DNA of 64,000 bases from GCA-2687515 sp002687515 (GTDB lineage: Bacteria; Pseudomonadota; Alphaproteobacteria; Rhodospirillales; UBA2165): NCBI GenBank assembly GCA_030745835.1, contig JASLNU010000016.1, positions 1-64,000 on the forward strand, written 5' to 3'. Positions 42,980-52,133 of this stretch are shown one piece after another. Below the pieces are notes generated by a model. That model did not search any database and was not told where the DNA came from. It saw only the letters and a list, made by a program, of their open reading frames with translations. Made by a program: the position numbers and the translations under genes. The stretch's first letter is position 1; each line of letters starts with the position of its first letter.

Positions 42980-44827
42980 TCAGTCGATGACAATCACCTC
43001 GCCGTCCGGAACCTCCGCGTAAAGCCGCTCGACCAGGTCGGCGCGCCGTTCCAATGTGGCGCGCTGGTTGACATAGCCCTTGTCGGTTATTTCGTTGGCG
43101 TCGATCCCGGGCGGCTCGGCCATCAGCATGATGCGCCGCACAGCGCGGCTCGATCCGCCGCCGGAAGCCTGGTTGTGGGCGGCGACCTTCTCTTGGATAT
43201 GGGCGGTGATTTTTTCATCGGCCATCAGCGCGCCGATATCGGCGTCATCACCGGCACCGGCGATGGTGCGCAGGCCGGCGGCGTTGGGCCAGGCGAGGGC
43301 GGCGATATAATCGCGGTCGTGGCCCGAGATGACGGCATCCTGGATCACCGGCGCGGCGGCGGCGATCAGGTCCGGGCGCAGGACGCCGGGATGCACCCAG
43401 GTGCCGCTGGCCAGCTTGAAATCCTCGGCGACGCGGCCGTCGAACAGCATGCCCTTGGCCGCATCGCCGGCATCCTCGAGGCGCATGGCGTCGCCGAAGC
43501 GGAAAAAACCGTCTTCGTCGAAGGCAGCAATGGTAAGGTCGGGCCGGCCCAGATAGCCGGGCGTGATGTTGGGCCCGCGGCCCCGGATTTCCAGTTTGCT
43601 TTCGACCGGCGCCAGCTTGACCTCGGCGCCCGGCGTCACGTTGCCCACATTGCCGGCCCGGTCGACGATCCAATGGGCGGCGGTCATCAGCGGCGCCGAT
43701 TCGGTGGAACCAAATGCCGAGGCCATGACAATACGCTCGCCGGTGGTCTCGATCGCCAGGCTTTCCAGGCGCTGCCAGAGATCGGCCGACAGCGCCGCGG
43801 CGGCATAGAAAATCAAGCCGATGCGGCTGAAGAAATTTTCCCGCAAATCCTTGTCCCGTTCCAGGAACGGCAACAGCATGCCGTAGCCCGCCGGCACGTT
43901 GTAATAGGCGGTCGGCGCGATGTCCTTCAGATTGGCCGCCGTCTTTTCGATCAGGCCGGGGGCCGGCTTGCCCTCGTCGATATACATCGAGCCGCCGGTC
44001 TTGAGCGCCAGATTGAGGACGTAGTTGCCGCCGAAGGTATGGTTCCAGGGAAGCCAGTCAACCATCACCGGCGGCACCTCCATGTAATAGGGAATCTGCT
44101 GAACGCTCATCTGCTGGTTGGAACACAGCATCGCCTGCGTATTGATGACGCCCTTCGGCGTGCCGGTGGAGCCCGAGGTAAAGAGGTATTTGGCCACATG
44201 ATCGCCGGTCACCGCCTGGAACGCGGCTTCAACACCCTGACCGGGCGTTGCCTTCGGGAGATCGGAAAAATCGGTGGCTTTTGCGTCCGCCGGCGGATCG
44301 CCCGAGACCACCAGTTCGGCATCTCCGAAAGGCACGGCGCCGAGAACCTTTTCAAAGGCGGCGCCGCTGGCGGCATAGACCAGGCCGGGCTCGACCAGTT
44401 CCCGGATCAGCTTGACCTTGGCGAAGTCGGCGCTCATCAGCGAATAGGCCGGCGAAACCGGCGCCACTGGGATGCCCACCTGCATGGCGCCGAAGGAGAG
44501 CAGCCCGTGATCGATGCCGTTGCCGGAGAGCAGCATCACCGGCTTTTCCGGGCCCAGGCCGCGGTCCAAGAGGGACGCCGAAATGGCGTCGCACATTTGC
44601 CTTGCCTCGGCATAGGTGACGGTCCGCCAGCCGCCGCCCGGTTCGCGCTCCGCCAGGAATATCGTGTCCGGGCGGGCCTCGGCCCAACCCCGCATCAACT
44701 CGCCCAGTTGAGTCTCAAATGGCCCTAACGGGTCGGTCGATTTGAGGATGACGCCACCGTCCGCCAAGGGCGTGCTTTCGATCGATGGCGTCGCCAGCGA
44801 GATTTTGCGAATCGGCGTCGGTGCCAT
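42980..44827 (-). CDS. Feruloyl-CoA synthetase-like acyl-CoA ligase
   Basis: A 615-residue ANL ligase, closest in style to feruloyl-CoA synthetases. Seen: an N-terminal extension (MAPTPIRKISLATPSIES), P-loop LFTSGSTGTPKGVINTQAM, DWLPWNHTFGGNYV, ASAFGSTESAPLM and the terminal DANEITDKGYVNQRA with the probable catalytic lysine; the final ~60 residues are typical of that subfamily. It activates an aromatic acid such as a hydroxycinnamate, though specificity is inferred. The ATG at 44827 has GGGGAGG before it. The longer open frame begins in a dispersed-repeat remnant and is rejected. It lies at the end of the minus-strand ABC-transporter group. Confidence 0.88.
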   Translation of the reverse strand: MAPTPIRKISLATPSIESTPLADGGVILKSTDPLGPFETQLGELMRGWAEARPDTIFLAEREPGGGWRTVTYAEARQMCDAISASLLDRGLGPEKPVMLLSGNGIDHGLLSFGAMQVGIPVAPVSPAYSLMSADFAKVKLIRELVEPGLVYAASGAAFEKVLGAVPFGDAELVVSGDPPADAKATDFSDLPKATPGQGVEAAFQAVTGDHVAKYLFTSGSTGTPKGVINTQAMLCSNQQMSVQQIPYYMEVPPVMVDWLPWNHTFGGNYVLNLALKTGGSMYIDEGKPAPGLIEKTAANLKDIAPTAYYNVPAGYGMLLPFLERDKDLRENFFSRIGLIFYAAAALSADLWQRLESLAIETTGERIVMASAFGSTESAPLMTAAHWIVDRAGNVGNVTPGAEVKLAPVESKLEIRGRGPNITPGYLGRPDLTIAAFDEDGFFRFGDAMRLEDAGDAAKGMLFDGRVAEDFKLASGTWVHPGVLRPDLIAAAAPVIQDAVISGHDRDYIAALAWPNAAGLRTIAGAGDDADIGALMADEKITAHIQEKVAAHNQASGGGSSRAVRRIMLMAEPPGIDANEITDKGYVNQRATLERRADLVERLYAEVPDGEVIVID

Positions 44828-44861
44828 GATTAGCCTCCCCGTGATACAGGCCACTAGGTGG

Positions 44862-45728
44862 TTATACCATCTCCGCCATCATCGGGCCGAACAATTCGCC
44901 GTCCTTTTGGAAAATCCGGTCGAGCACGGTGAAATGATTGGCGCCGGCAATGGACACCATCCCGGCCTTCAATCCGGCGCTACGGCAATGGGCCACATAG
45001 GCGGCTGATTGTTCGTGAAATCCCTCCGGCTCGTCGTCGCCGACGATGGCCAGCACCGGGGCCGGAACCGTCGGCGGTTCATCCAGCAGCCCGTTGCGCT
45101 GCGCCATCTCGAGATCAAGGCGCACATCATCGTTGATCGAGGTGTGCATGATCGCTTCCGGCTCGAAGATGCCGCTGATCGGCAGCGCACCCTTGAAGAT
45201 ATCCTTTGGCAGGCCGGCCGCCGGCCAGTCCTGGCGCATCATCATCGCCGTCAAATGGCCGCCCGCCGAATGGCCGGAGATGTAAAGCCGGTCCCCGTCG
45301 ATGCCGAGGGCGCCGGCATTTGAATATATGTAAATCACCGCCCTTCGGATTTGTTCGACAATGGTATCGAGGGTCACTTCGGGGCAAAGATCGTAGTTCA
45401 GCGAAATATGGGTGACGCCGCCGGCGGTGACATCGCTCGCCAGATGACTGTGGTCGCTCTTGTCCATCATGCGCCAATAGCCGCCGTGAATGAAAATCTG
45501 CGCCGGCGGCGTTGATCCACCGGTATCATCCGTGGCGGCAAAGATATCGAATGTTTCCTTGGGCGCCGGACCGTATCGGACATCGTATGTTCCGTTCAGG
45601 CCTGGCCGTGCCCGCGCCGCCCGCTCCGGCAATTCGGTCAACAATTCCATGGCGTTCGAGACCGTCAGGCGCGGATTAAAATGGTGCTCAATGGTTTCGT
45701 CGTCTTCGCGGCGCCAATCGAAGTTCAT
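44862..45728 (-). CDS. Alpha/beta hydrolase of the kynurenine formamidase/HSL type
   Basis: A 288-residue cytosolic serine hydrolase. Seen: the HGGYW oxyanion motif (IFIHGGYWRMMDKS), the nucleophile elbow ISGHSAGGHL, an acid in AIVGDDEPEG and the histidine in AGANHFTVLD, a complete triad. The layout resembles arylformamidase/esterase proteins. It is placed between the transporter ATPase gene (75 bp) and the feruloyl-CoA-synthetase-like gene, consistent with hydrolysing an ester or amide before CoA activation. The ATG has GGGAGCAAGG upstream. A solo repeat end lies just beyond its stop. Confidence 0.85.
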   Translation of the reverse strand: MNFDWRREDDETIEHHFNPRLTVSNAMELLTELPERAARARPGLNGTYDVRYGPAPKETFDIFAATDDTGGSTPPAQIFIHGGYWRMMDKSDHSHLASDVTAGGVTHISLNYDLCPEVTLDTIVEQIRRAVIYIYSNAGALGIDGDRLYISGHSAGGHLTAMMMRQDWPAAGLPKDIFKGALPISGIFEPEAIMHTSINDDVRLDLEMAQRNGLLDEPPTVPAPVLAIVGDDEPEGFHEQSAAYVAHCRSAGLKAGMVSIAGANHFTVLDRIFQKDGELFGPMMAEMV

Positions 45729-45803
45729 ATGCCTTGCTCCCTGGTCAGCGGCCTGTGTATTCCGGATTGCACGAGCAGTAATGCCGCGACTGCCGAGTGG
45801 GAC

Positions 45804-46514
45804 CTAAACACCAAGGTAACGGTGCTGGATTTCTTGGTTGGCGCGCAAATCGGCGGACGATCCGGTCCAGACGACGCAGCCCTTTTCGATAATGTAATGC
45901 CGGTCGGCGATGCGCGACAGGATATCCACGTTCTTGTCGATCACCAGGATCGATTGGCCTTCCGATTTCAGCATCTCCAGCACCTTCCAGATTTCGGCGC
46001 GGATAAGGGGGGCCAGGCCCTCGGTCGCTTCGTCCAGGATCAGAAGCCCGGGATTGGTCATCAGGGCGCGCGAAATCGCCAGCATCTGCTGTTCGCCGCC
46101 GGATAGCTGATTGCCCATGTTCCCCTGGCGCTCACGCAGCTCCGGAAACAACGCGAAGACGCGTTCCATGGTCCACGGATTTTCGGTTCCCAACCGGTTG
46201 CCGGCGGTGGCGACCAGATTCTCGCGCACGCTCAGATTGGGGAATATCTGCCTTCCCTCGGGAACCAGGCCGAGGCCCAGTTTGGCGATCTTGAAGGATG
46301 GCAAATCGCGGATGTTTTCCCCTTGGTAATCGATGCTCCCGGCGTGGGCGCGCACCAGACCCATGACGGTGCGGATGGTGGTGGTTTTGCCCATGCCGTT
46401 GCGGCCGAGGAGGGTGACCATTTCGCCTTCGGCGACATCCAGCGACATGCCGAACAGCACCTGCGAAGCGCCGTAAGAGCTTTCGATGCCCTCGAGCCTC
46501 AAGAGGTCGGCCAT
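45804..46514 (-). CDS. livF: Branched-chain amino-acid-type ABC transporter ATPase (LivF-like)
   Basis: A 236-residue ABC ATPase. Seen: Walker A GRNGMGKTT, signature LSGGEQQMLA, Walker B GLLILDEATEGL, and the LivF-type end VVWTGSSADLRA plus RYLGV. It hydrolyses ATP with LivG to power uptake through LivHM. The start at 46514 overlaps the LivG stop as TGATG. Last of the five transporter genes livKHMGF on the minus strand. Substrate unknown; such HAAT-family systems also carry aromatic acids and amides. Confidence 0.94.
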   Translation of the reverse strand: MADLLRLEGIESSYGASQVLFGMSLDVAEGEMVTLLGRNGMGKTTTIRTVMGLVRAHAGSIDYQGENIRDLPSFKIAKLGLGLVPEGRQIFPNLSVRENLVATAGNRLGTENPWTMERVFALFPELRERQGNMGNQLSGGEQQMLAISRALMTNPGLLILDEATEGLAPLIRAEIWKVLEMLKSEGQSILVIDKNVDILSRIADRHYIIEKGCVVWTGSSADLRANQEIQHRYLGV

Positions 46515-47260
46515 CAATCTTCCCCCAGATAGGCGCGGCGCACATCCGGGTTGGCGCGGATTTCTTCGGGCGCGCCGCAGGCGATGGCCTGGCCGTAGAC
46601 CAGTACCGTGATCCTGTCTGCAAGGGCGAACACGGCATCCATGTCGTGCTCGATCAGAAGCATGGTGTATTTGCTTTTCAAGGAGCGCAGATACTGGGTC
46701 ATGCGTTCGGTATCGTCGGTGCCCATTCCGGCCATCGGTTCGTCGAGCAAAAGCAATTTCGGCGAGGTCGCCAGCGCCATTGCAATCTCAAGCTGGCGCT
46801 GTTCGCCGTGCGCCAGGTTGCCGGCGAGCACGTCGCCACGGCCGCCGAGACCGATTTCGGCCAAAAGCTCGCGCGCCGGTTCCTTGAGAGACGGATCGGT
46901 CCGGGCCGGCTTCCAAAAATGGAAACTGTGCCCCTGGCGGGCCTGAATGGCCAGCGCGACATTATCGACGGCCGGAAAATCCAAGAGAATACTGGTGATC
47001 TGAAAAGACCGCACAAGCCCCGCGTGACAACGATTGGAAGCGGACATATTGGTGATGTCCTGGCCGTCGAAATTAATCTGGCCTGCGTCGGGTTTCATCA
47101 TCCCCGATATCTGGTTGATCACCGTCGTCTTGCCGGCGCCGTTGGGACCAATGACGGCGTGGATCTCGCCCTCGGTAACATCCAAATTGAACGCATCGGT
47201 GGCGACCAAGCCGCCGAAACGCTTGACCAGGTCGGTGACTTTTAAAATCGGCTCACTCAT
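46514..47260 (-). CDS. livG: Branched-chain amino-acid-type ABC transporter ATPase (LivG-like)
   Basis: A 248-residue ABC ATPase. Seen: Walker A GPNGAGKTTVINQISGMMKP, LVRSFQITSILLDFPAVDN (LivG-type Q-loop), the variant signature LAHGEQRQLEIAMAL and Walker B LLLLDEPMAGMG. The ATG at 47260 overlaps the livM stop region by 8 bp; the longer frame is not supported. Works as a heterodimer with LivF. Confidence 0.94.
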   Translation of the reverse strand: MSEPILKVTDLVKRFGGLVATDAFNLDVTEGEIHAVIGPNGAGKTTVINQISGMMKPDAGQINFDGQDITNMSASNRCHAGLVRSFQITSILLDFPAVDNVALAIQARQGHSFHFWKPARTDPSLKEPARELLAEIGLGGRGDVLAGNLAHGEQRQLEIAMALATSPKLLLLDEPMAGMGTDDTERMTQYLRSLKSKYTMLLIEHDMDAVFALADRITVLVYGQAIACGAPEEIRANPDVRRAYLGED

Positions 47261-48212
47261 GGCTTCGCTCGAATTTCTTGAAGACGCCCTCAAGTCCGCC
47301 GCTCGCGAACAAGATCACGATGATCAGGAAGGGACCGAAAATCAGGTGCCAGGCCTCGGTGATATTGGACAGGATTTCCGCCAATATCCAATATAAGAGG
47401 GAACCGCCGATCGGTCCGAACAGGGTTCCCATGCCGCCCAGGACGACCATGAAAATAAGCTCGCCCGAACGCGGCCAATATATCATGTCGGGGCTGACGA
47501 AGTCCTCGAAGTTGGCCGACAGAATTCCCGACAGGCCGCACATGACCCCGGCGATGACAAAGGCCGTCAGCTTGTAGCCGTAGGTCGGATAACCGATGGA
47601 ACGCATGCGCGGATCGTTGGATTTCGAGCCGCGCAGGACCATGCCAAAGCGCGAGTTGACGATCCGGTGGACCAGATAAAGACATCCCATCATCACCGCG
47701 AAGATGAAGTAATAGAAGGTCATCGCGTCCGATAGGTCGAAGAAAGGAATGCCGAAATCGCTGCGCGCGTCGATCGGCAAGCCATCGTCGCTGCCGTAGA
47801 ATTCGACGCTCAATGCCAGGAAATAGATCATCTGGGCGAAAGCCAGGGTGATCATGATGAAATAGACGCCGCGCGTCCGGAGGCAGATAATGCCGAATAT
47901 CAAGGCAAAAAGGGCGCTTGCCAGCAGACCCACTGGCCACTGGATGTAGGCGCTTTCGATGCCGTGGAAAGCCAAAATTCCGACCGTATAGCCGCCGATG
48001 CCGAAATAGACGGCATGACCAAAGCTGATCATGCCGCCATACCCCATGATCAAATTGAGGCTGATCGCGGCGATCGCCCAGATCATCGTGCGCGCGAAAA
48101 CATCGATAAAGAAATCCTGTCCGATAAGCGGCGCGACGATCGGCATCGCCGCGCAGATCAAAACGACGGCGGTGTTGTAGAGTCCGCGGGCGGTCTTAAT
48201 ATAATTCAGCAT
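47253..48212 (-). CDS. livM: Branched-chain amino-acid-type ABC transporter permease (LivM-like)
   Basis: A 319-residue permease with about 8-10 membrane helices. Seen: the LivM family core LNLIMGYGGMISFGHAVYFGIGGY (given by position, ~53-76), FIMITLAFAQMIYFL, the cytoplasmic coupling segment RSIGYPTYGYKLTAF, and GTLFGPIGGSLLYWILAE. The ATG lies 12 bp after the livH stop. Forms the membrane channel with LivH. Confidence 0.94.
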   Translation of the reverse strand: MLNYIKTARGLYNTAVVLICAAMPIVAPLIGQDFFIDVFARTMIWAIAAISLNLIMGYGGMISFGHAVYFGIGGYTVGILAFHGIESAYIQWPVGLLASALFALIFGIICLRTRGVYFIMITLAFAQMIYFLALSVEFYGSDDGLPIDARSDFGIPFFDLSDAMTFYYFIFAVMMGCLYLVHRIVNSRFGMVLRGSKSNDPRMRSIGYPTYGYKLTAFVIAGVMCGLSGILSANFEDFVSPDMIYWPRSGELIFMVVLGGMGTLFGPIGGSLLYWILAEILSNITEAWHLIFGPFLIIVILFASGGLEGVFKKFERSHE

Positions 48213-48223
48213 ATCCGGCCATT

Positions 48224-49147
48224 TTAAGCGCCGCGCGGCGGGAACAACCCTTGCGGCCTGATGGCCAAGATGACAGCCATCAGGATGTAGATCAGCATTG
48301 AGGAAATCGCCGGCCCGGCCGCCTCGGCGGCATTGGGGGCAAGGAAGTTGAGCATGGCGACATCGATAAACGAGCGCCCCATGGTGTCGATGACGCCGGT
48401 CAGCACCGCCGCCACAAAGGCGCCGCGGATCGAGCCGATGCCGCCGATGACGATAACTACGAAGGCCAGGATCAATACATCCTCGCCCATGCCGCTCTGC
48501 GCCTGGGTGATCGGGGTCACGATCATGCCGGCCAAACCGGCGAGCACCGCGCCGAGGCCGAAAACCAGGGTGAACAGCATCGATATGTTTATCCCCAGCG
48601 CCCCGACCATTTCCCGGTTCGACGCACCGGCCCGGATCAGCATGCCGATGCGTGTCTTGGTGACCAGCAGATAAAGCCCCACCGCCACCAGCATTCCCAC
48701 GGCGATGATCACCAGCCGGTAGTCGGGAACCGTAATGCCGCCGGGAAAATTCGAAAATCCGGAAAGATATTCGGGCAACGGAAAGGCGACGCCCGCGGGA
48801 CCGAAAACAATCACGAACAGCTCGTTAAAGAACAGGATCAGGCCAAAGGTCACCAAAACCTGATCCAGGTGGTCCCGGACGTACAGGGTTTTGAGGACGG
48901 TAAATTCCAGAGCCACGCCGGCAAGCATCATTGTCGGCACGGCGAGCACCATTCCCAAAACGAAGGAATCAGTCCATAGGGCCAGGGTGGCGGCGAAAAA
49001 ACCGCCAAACATGTAAAACGTGCCATGGGCCAGATTGATCAGGTCCATGATCCCGAATACCAGGGTCAGCCCCGCCGCCATCAAAAACAATATGATGCCG
49101 AGTTGAAAACCGTTGAACAACTGTTCGGCAAGGAGAACGTAATCCAT
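48224..49147 (-). CDS. livH: Branched-chain amino-acid-type ABC transporter permease (LivH-like)
   Basis: A 307-residue inner-membrane permease. Seen: QLFNGFQLGIILFLMAAGLTLVFGIMDLINLAHG (family N-terminus, ~9-42), RAGASNREMVGALGINIS (coupling loop) and GGIGSIRGAFVAAVLTGV. It follows livK by 91 bp, a gap that contains a strong stem-loop, so expression below that of livK is likely. Confidence 0.94.
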   Translation of the reverse strand: MDYVLLAEQLFNGFQLGIILFLMAAGLTLVFGIMDLINLAHGTFYMFGGFFAATLALWTDSFVLGMVLAVPTMMLAGVALEFTVLKTLYVRDHLDQVLVTFGLILFFNELFVIVFGPAGVAFPLPEYLSGFSNFPGGITVPDYRLVIIAVGMLVAVGLYLLVTKTRIGMLIRAGASNREMVGALGINISMLFTLVFGLGAVLAGLAGMIVTPITQAQSGMGEDVLILAFVVIVIGGIGSIRGAFVAAVLTGVIDTMGRSFIDVAMLNFLAPNAAEAAGPAISSMLIYILMAVILAIRPQGLFPPRGA

Positions 49148-49182
49148 GATCCGACGTCTTGAAGAATTCGCCCCATATATCA

Positions 49183-49214
49183 GAAAGCGGGAACGGCGTA
49201 CCGTCCCCGCTTTC
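49183..49214 (-). promoter_or_regulatory. Intercistronic stem-loop between livK and livH
   Basis: Arms of 14 bp (AAAGCGGGAACGG core at 49184-49196 with CCGTCCCCGCTTT at 49201-49213) pair with a single mismatch around a 4-nt loop. On the minus strand no T-run follows, so it is more likely an mRNA-stabilising or partial-attenuation hairpin than a full terminator. It would fit higher livK than livHMGF levels. Confidence 0.6.
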
Positions 49215-49238
49215 CCCGTTTTTTAGCGCCAGCCTTGG

Positions 49239-50417
49239 TTAAAGCTTGCAATCCTTCACATAGGGCGTTTCGTGATTTTTGAACACCGTATCGCGCAACG
49301 AAACCATCCATTTGCCGTCCTTGTCGGCGACCACTTCCCTTGAATAGAAATTCTGGATCGGGAAATGATTGCGGCCGAATTTGAACTTGCCGCGGAGCGA
49401 CGCATAGTCGGCTTTCATCATGGCGGCGCGCATGCCGTCGGTATCGCCGATATTGCCATTCAAGGCATCGACACCGGACTTGATCAGCAGGATCGTGTCA
49501 TAGGCCTGGGCCGCATAGTGCGACGGATAGGCGCCGGTCTTCTTTTTGAAACCGGCGACAAAGCGCTTGTTGGTGGCGTTATCCAGATCGGGCGCCCAGA
49601 ACATGGTGTTGTAGGTGCCGAGGATATTGTTCAGACCGGCCTTCTGGAACAACGGCAGGGTCGAGCCGTCCATCGAAAACACTGTGTAAAGGGGGACCGA
49701 TTTGGCCAGGCCCGATTGCTTGAACTGGGTCAGGAATTTGGGGCCCGCGCCGCCTGGATAGAAGGTGAAAACGCCGTCCGGTTTGGCCGCCTTGACCTTC
49801 GAAAGCTCGGCCGACCAGTCGGCGTGGCTCGGCCACGGGGTCATATCCCTGCCGACAACCGTGCCCTTGAACCTGGCGGTGACGCCGTTCACCATCTGTT
49901 TGCCGGCCGCATAGTTGGCCGCCAAGATGTAGAGTTTTTTGACCCCCTTCTGATTCAGGAGCTCACCCAGGGCGCGGGCGTTTTGGCTGTTTTCCCAGGC
50001 CGCGTTGAAGAAATTCTTGTGGCATTTCTTGCCGGCGTAAAGCGAGTGTCCGGCGTTGGAACTGATAAAAATCTTGCCCGATTTCAGGACCACCGGCGCC
50101 GAAGCCGCCAGCACATGGGACCAGATATAGCCGGCGAAAATGTCGACCTTGTCTTTTTTGAGAAGCTTTTCGGTCTTCTGCTTGCCTTGCTTCGGATTAA
50201 AACCATCGTCTTCGAACACGACCGAGGCATTCTGGCCGCCCATCTTGTTTCCGATATGCTCCATCGCCAGTTCTACGGCGGCTCTTTGCTGTTTGCCGAT
50301 AATCGAAGCCGGTGTGGTTAGCGTGGTGACAAAACCGATCTTAATGTCTTTAGCGTATGCAACGGGCGCCGCCGTGATAGCCATAACCGGCGCGAGCCAA
50401 AGTAATTTCTTTAACAT
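49239..50417 (-). CDS. livK: ABC transporter periplasmic substrate-binding protein (LivK-like)
   Basis: A 392-residue exported binding protein of the periplasmic-binding-protein type I fold. Seen: a signal peptide (MLKKLLWLAPVMAITAAPVAYA, cleavage near residue 22), then IKIGFVTTLTTPASIIGKQQ, VVFEDDGFNPKQGKQKTEKL and AAQAYDTILLIKSGVDAL. ATG 50417 is preceded by GGAGGATCCC. It captures the substrate for LivHMGF. First gene of the transporter operon with its own promoter candidate upstream. Nearby ligases make an aromatic or other carboxylate ligand plausible. Confidence 0.93.
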   Translation of the reverse strand: MLKKLLWLAPVMAITAAPVAYAKDIKIGFVTTLTTPASIIGKQQRAAVELAMEHIGNKMGGQNASVVFEDDGFNPKQGKQKTEKLLKKDKVDIFAGYIWSHVLAASAPVVLKSGKIFISSNAGHSLYAGKKCHKNFFNAAWENSQNARALGELLNQKGVKKLYILAANYAAGKQMVNGVTARFKGTVVGRDMTPWPSHADWSAELSKVKAAKPDGVFTFYPGGAGPKFLTQFKQSGLAKSVPLYTVFSMDGSTLPLFQKAGLNNILGTYNTMFWAPDLDNATNKRFVAGFKKKTGAYPSHYAAQAYDTILLIKSGVDALNGNIGDTDGMRAAMMKADYASLRGKFKFGRNHFPIQNFYSREVVADKDGKWMVSLRDTVFKNHETPYVKDCKL

Positions 50418-50479
50418 GGGATCCTCCATCTGGTCATATTTATGTTACGAAACGAATTTTTAGCCACTCATTGGCGCGC

Positions 50480-50508
50480 ATTGTAGGGTGGATCGAAGGA
50501 TATTCCAA
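50480..50508 (-). promoter_or_regulatory. Candidate sigma70-type promoter for livKHMGF
   Basis: On the minus strand TTGGAA (50508-50503) and TACAAT (50485-50480) are separated by exactly 17 bp, 63 bp before the livK start. Confidence 0.55.
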
Positions 50509-50536
50509 GGCATGATGGACCGGATTCAGATAAATA

Positions 50537-50550
50537 ATACATGCCACTAG
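50537..50550. repeat. Solo end of the CTAG-bounded repeat family
   Basis: ATACATGCCACTAG, one mismatch from the reverse complement of the 17175-17456 element's end. Its CTAG provides the TAG stop of the minus-strand ligase gene ending at 50547. Similar short solo ends lie at 44842-44856 and 59794-59820. Confidence 0.6.
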
Positions 50551-52115
50551 ATAGCCTCGAATTCGGTTTCACTGTTTCCGTCCCGCGCCGCTTCGGCGGC
50601 GCCGTGCAGATCGCGGCGCAGCACCTTGCCCGCCGCGTTGCGCGGCAAGGCATCGAAGAACATATAGGCTTTCGGCCGCTTGAACCCGGCCAGCCCGCTG
50701 GCCCGCAGGTGCGCGTCCAATTGATCGGCGCTAGAACCGGCATCGCCCGCCACCACGCAGGCGACGACCATCTGTCCCCATTTGGCGTCGCTGATGCCGA
50801 TCACGGCGGCGTCGGTCACGCCGGCATGGCTGATCAGCACCGGTTCCACCTCGGACGGGTGGATATGCTCACCGCCCGAGCGGATCATGTCGTCCGAGCG
50901 GCCGATCAGATCGACATCGCCATCGTCATGCAGGAGGCAAATATCGCCGGTGTAATACCATCCGTCCCGCAGCTTTTCCGCCGTCACTTCGGGCCGGTTC
51001 AGATATTCGCTGAAAACAGTGTCGCTGCCGGCATCGACGATCAATTCGCCTTCTTCGCCGGCGGCCACCACATCGTCCGGTCCGCCGTCCAATTCGATGA
51101 CCCGGGTGCGCGAATAGAAACCCGGGCGCAGCCGCCTATGCCGGCCGACCGGATCGGGGTTGTAGAGCGAGCACATGGTTTCCGTGGTGCCGTAGATGTG
51201 GCGCACGACACCGCCCCATTCGGCGTCCATCCGTTGCAAAAGCGGCGGCACGATTTCCGCCCCGCCATAGAGAACCAGTTGCAGCGAACGCATTTTTTCA
51301 GGCGCGTAATTGGGCGCCGAGACAATAGCGAAATAAAGCTGCGGTACGGCGAACATGTAGGTGATCCCCAGTTCTTCCACCATCTCGTTGGCGGTAACCG
51401 GGTTGAAGGCGGATTGAACGAAATAGGTGCCGTTCATGGCCAGGGTCACCAGGAACACGCCATAAAACCCGATGGCATGGCTGAGCGGCATGAAGCCGAG
51501 GGTGCGCAAATGGCTGCCGTGGCGCAGCCCCGCCTGTGTCGAAAGCCAGAGTATGCGATGCTCGGTCGTGCGCTGGCTCAGCACCACGCCCTTGGGCAGG
51601 CCGGTGGTGCCCGACGTGTAGAAGACAAAGGCCGGATCTTCCCGCGCCAGTTCGGGAAGCGGGCCGAGCGCCCCGGCATCGCTCCGGCAATCGCCGAACG
51701 ACGTGCCCTCGCTCCGATCCGCGCTCATGGTCAGGATCATGGCGTCATCGGCCAAGGCCGCGGAAACTTCGGCGGCCAGGTCTTCATCGGGCAGGAGCAC
51801 CGCGGCCTCGATGCCGCCATCGGCAATCAAGGCTGCGATATCACCGGCGGTCAGGCGGAAATTAAGGAGCGCCGGAACCGCGCCCAGCCGTTGCAGCGCC
51901 AACAACAGGACCGCGTGATCGAACAGCGGCGGCAAGGCGGTGGCGACGCGCGTTCCCCTGCCGATGCCGCGTTCCGCCAGGCCGGCCGCGACCATCTCCA
52001 CCTCGGCGATAAGCTGCGCGTAGGTGAATTGCCTATCGCTGATATCATCGACCATGGCCGGCCGGTCGGGCGAGCGTTCGGCGGCCAGCCAGACTAGCTG
52101 GTAACAGGTCTGCAT
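50547..52115 (-). CDS. Acyl-CoA synthetase (AMP-forming)
   Basis: A 522-residue ANL ligase. Seen: P-loop FYTSGTTGLPKGVVLSQ, MPLSHAIGFYGVFL, HIYGTTETMCSLYNPD, DGWYYTGDICLLHDDGDVDL, GRSDDMIRSGGEHIHPSEVE and the catalytic lysine in PRNAAGKVLRRDL. AGGAA precedes the ATG. It starts 18 bp after the small gene at 52134-52454, so it is probably the distal gene of the QueG-like operon. Its TAG stop lies in a repeat-derived CTAG. Substrate unknown. Confidence 0.92.
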   Translation of the reverse strand: MQTCYQLVWLAAERSPDRPAMVDDISDRQFTYAQLIAEVEMVAAGLAERGIGRGTRVATALPPLFDHAVLLLALQRLGAVPALLNFRLTAGDIAALIADGGIEAAVLLPDEDLAAEVSAALADDAMILTMSADRSEGTSFGDCRSDAGALGPLPELAREDPAFVFYTSGTTGLPKGVVLSQRTTEHRILWLSTQAGLRHGSHLRTLGFMPLSHAIGFYGVFLVTLAMNGTYFVQSAFNPVTANEMVEELGITYMFAVPQLYFAIVSAPNYAPEKMRSLQLVLYGGAEIVPPLLQRMDAEWGGVVRHIYGTTETMCSLYNPDPVGRHRRLRPGFYSRTRVIELDGGPDDVVAAGEEGELIVDAGSDTVFSEYLNRPEVTAEKLRDGWYYTGDICLLHDDGDVDLIGRSDDMIRSGGEHIHPSEVEPVLISHAGVTDAAVIGISDAKWGQMVVACVVAGDAGSSADQLDAHLRASGLAGFKRPKAYMFFDALPRNAAGKVLRRDLHGAAEAARDGNSETEFEAI

Positions 52116-52133
52116 GGCAGGGTTCCTAGTTCC

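Noticed and set aside
42944..44728. A 594-codon plus-strand frame opposite the feruloyl-CoA-synthetase-like gene
   Set aside because: Antisense shadow; the sense frame holds the complete ANL motif set.
44828..44854. Longer start for the feruloyl-CoA-synthetase-like gene (MACITGRLI)
   Set aside because: These codons derive from a solo repeat end; the downstream ATG has a GGGGAGG site.
50541..52097. A 518-codon plus-strand frame opposite a ligase gene
   Set aside because: Shadow of a high-GC ligase gene; low-complexity product.
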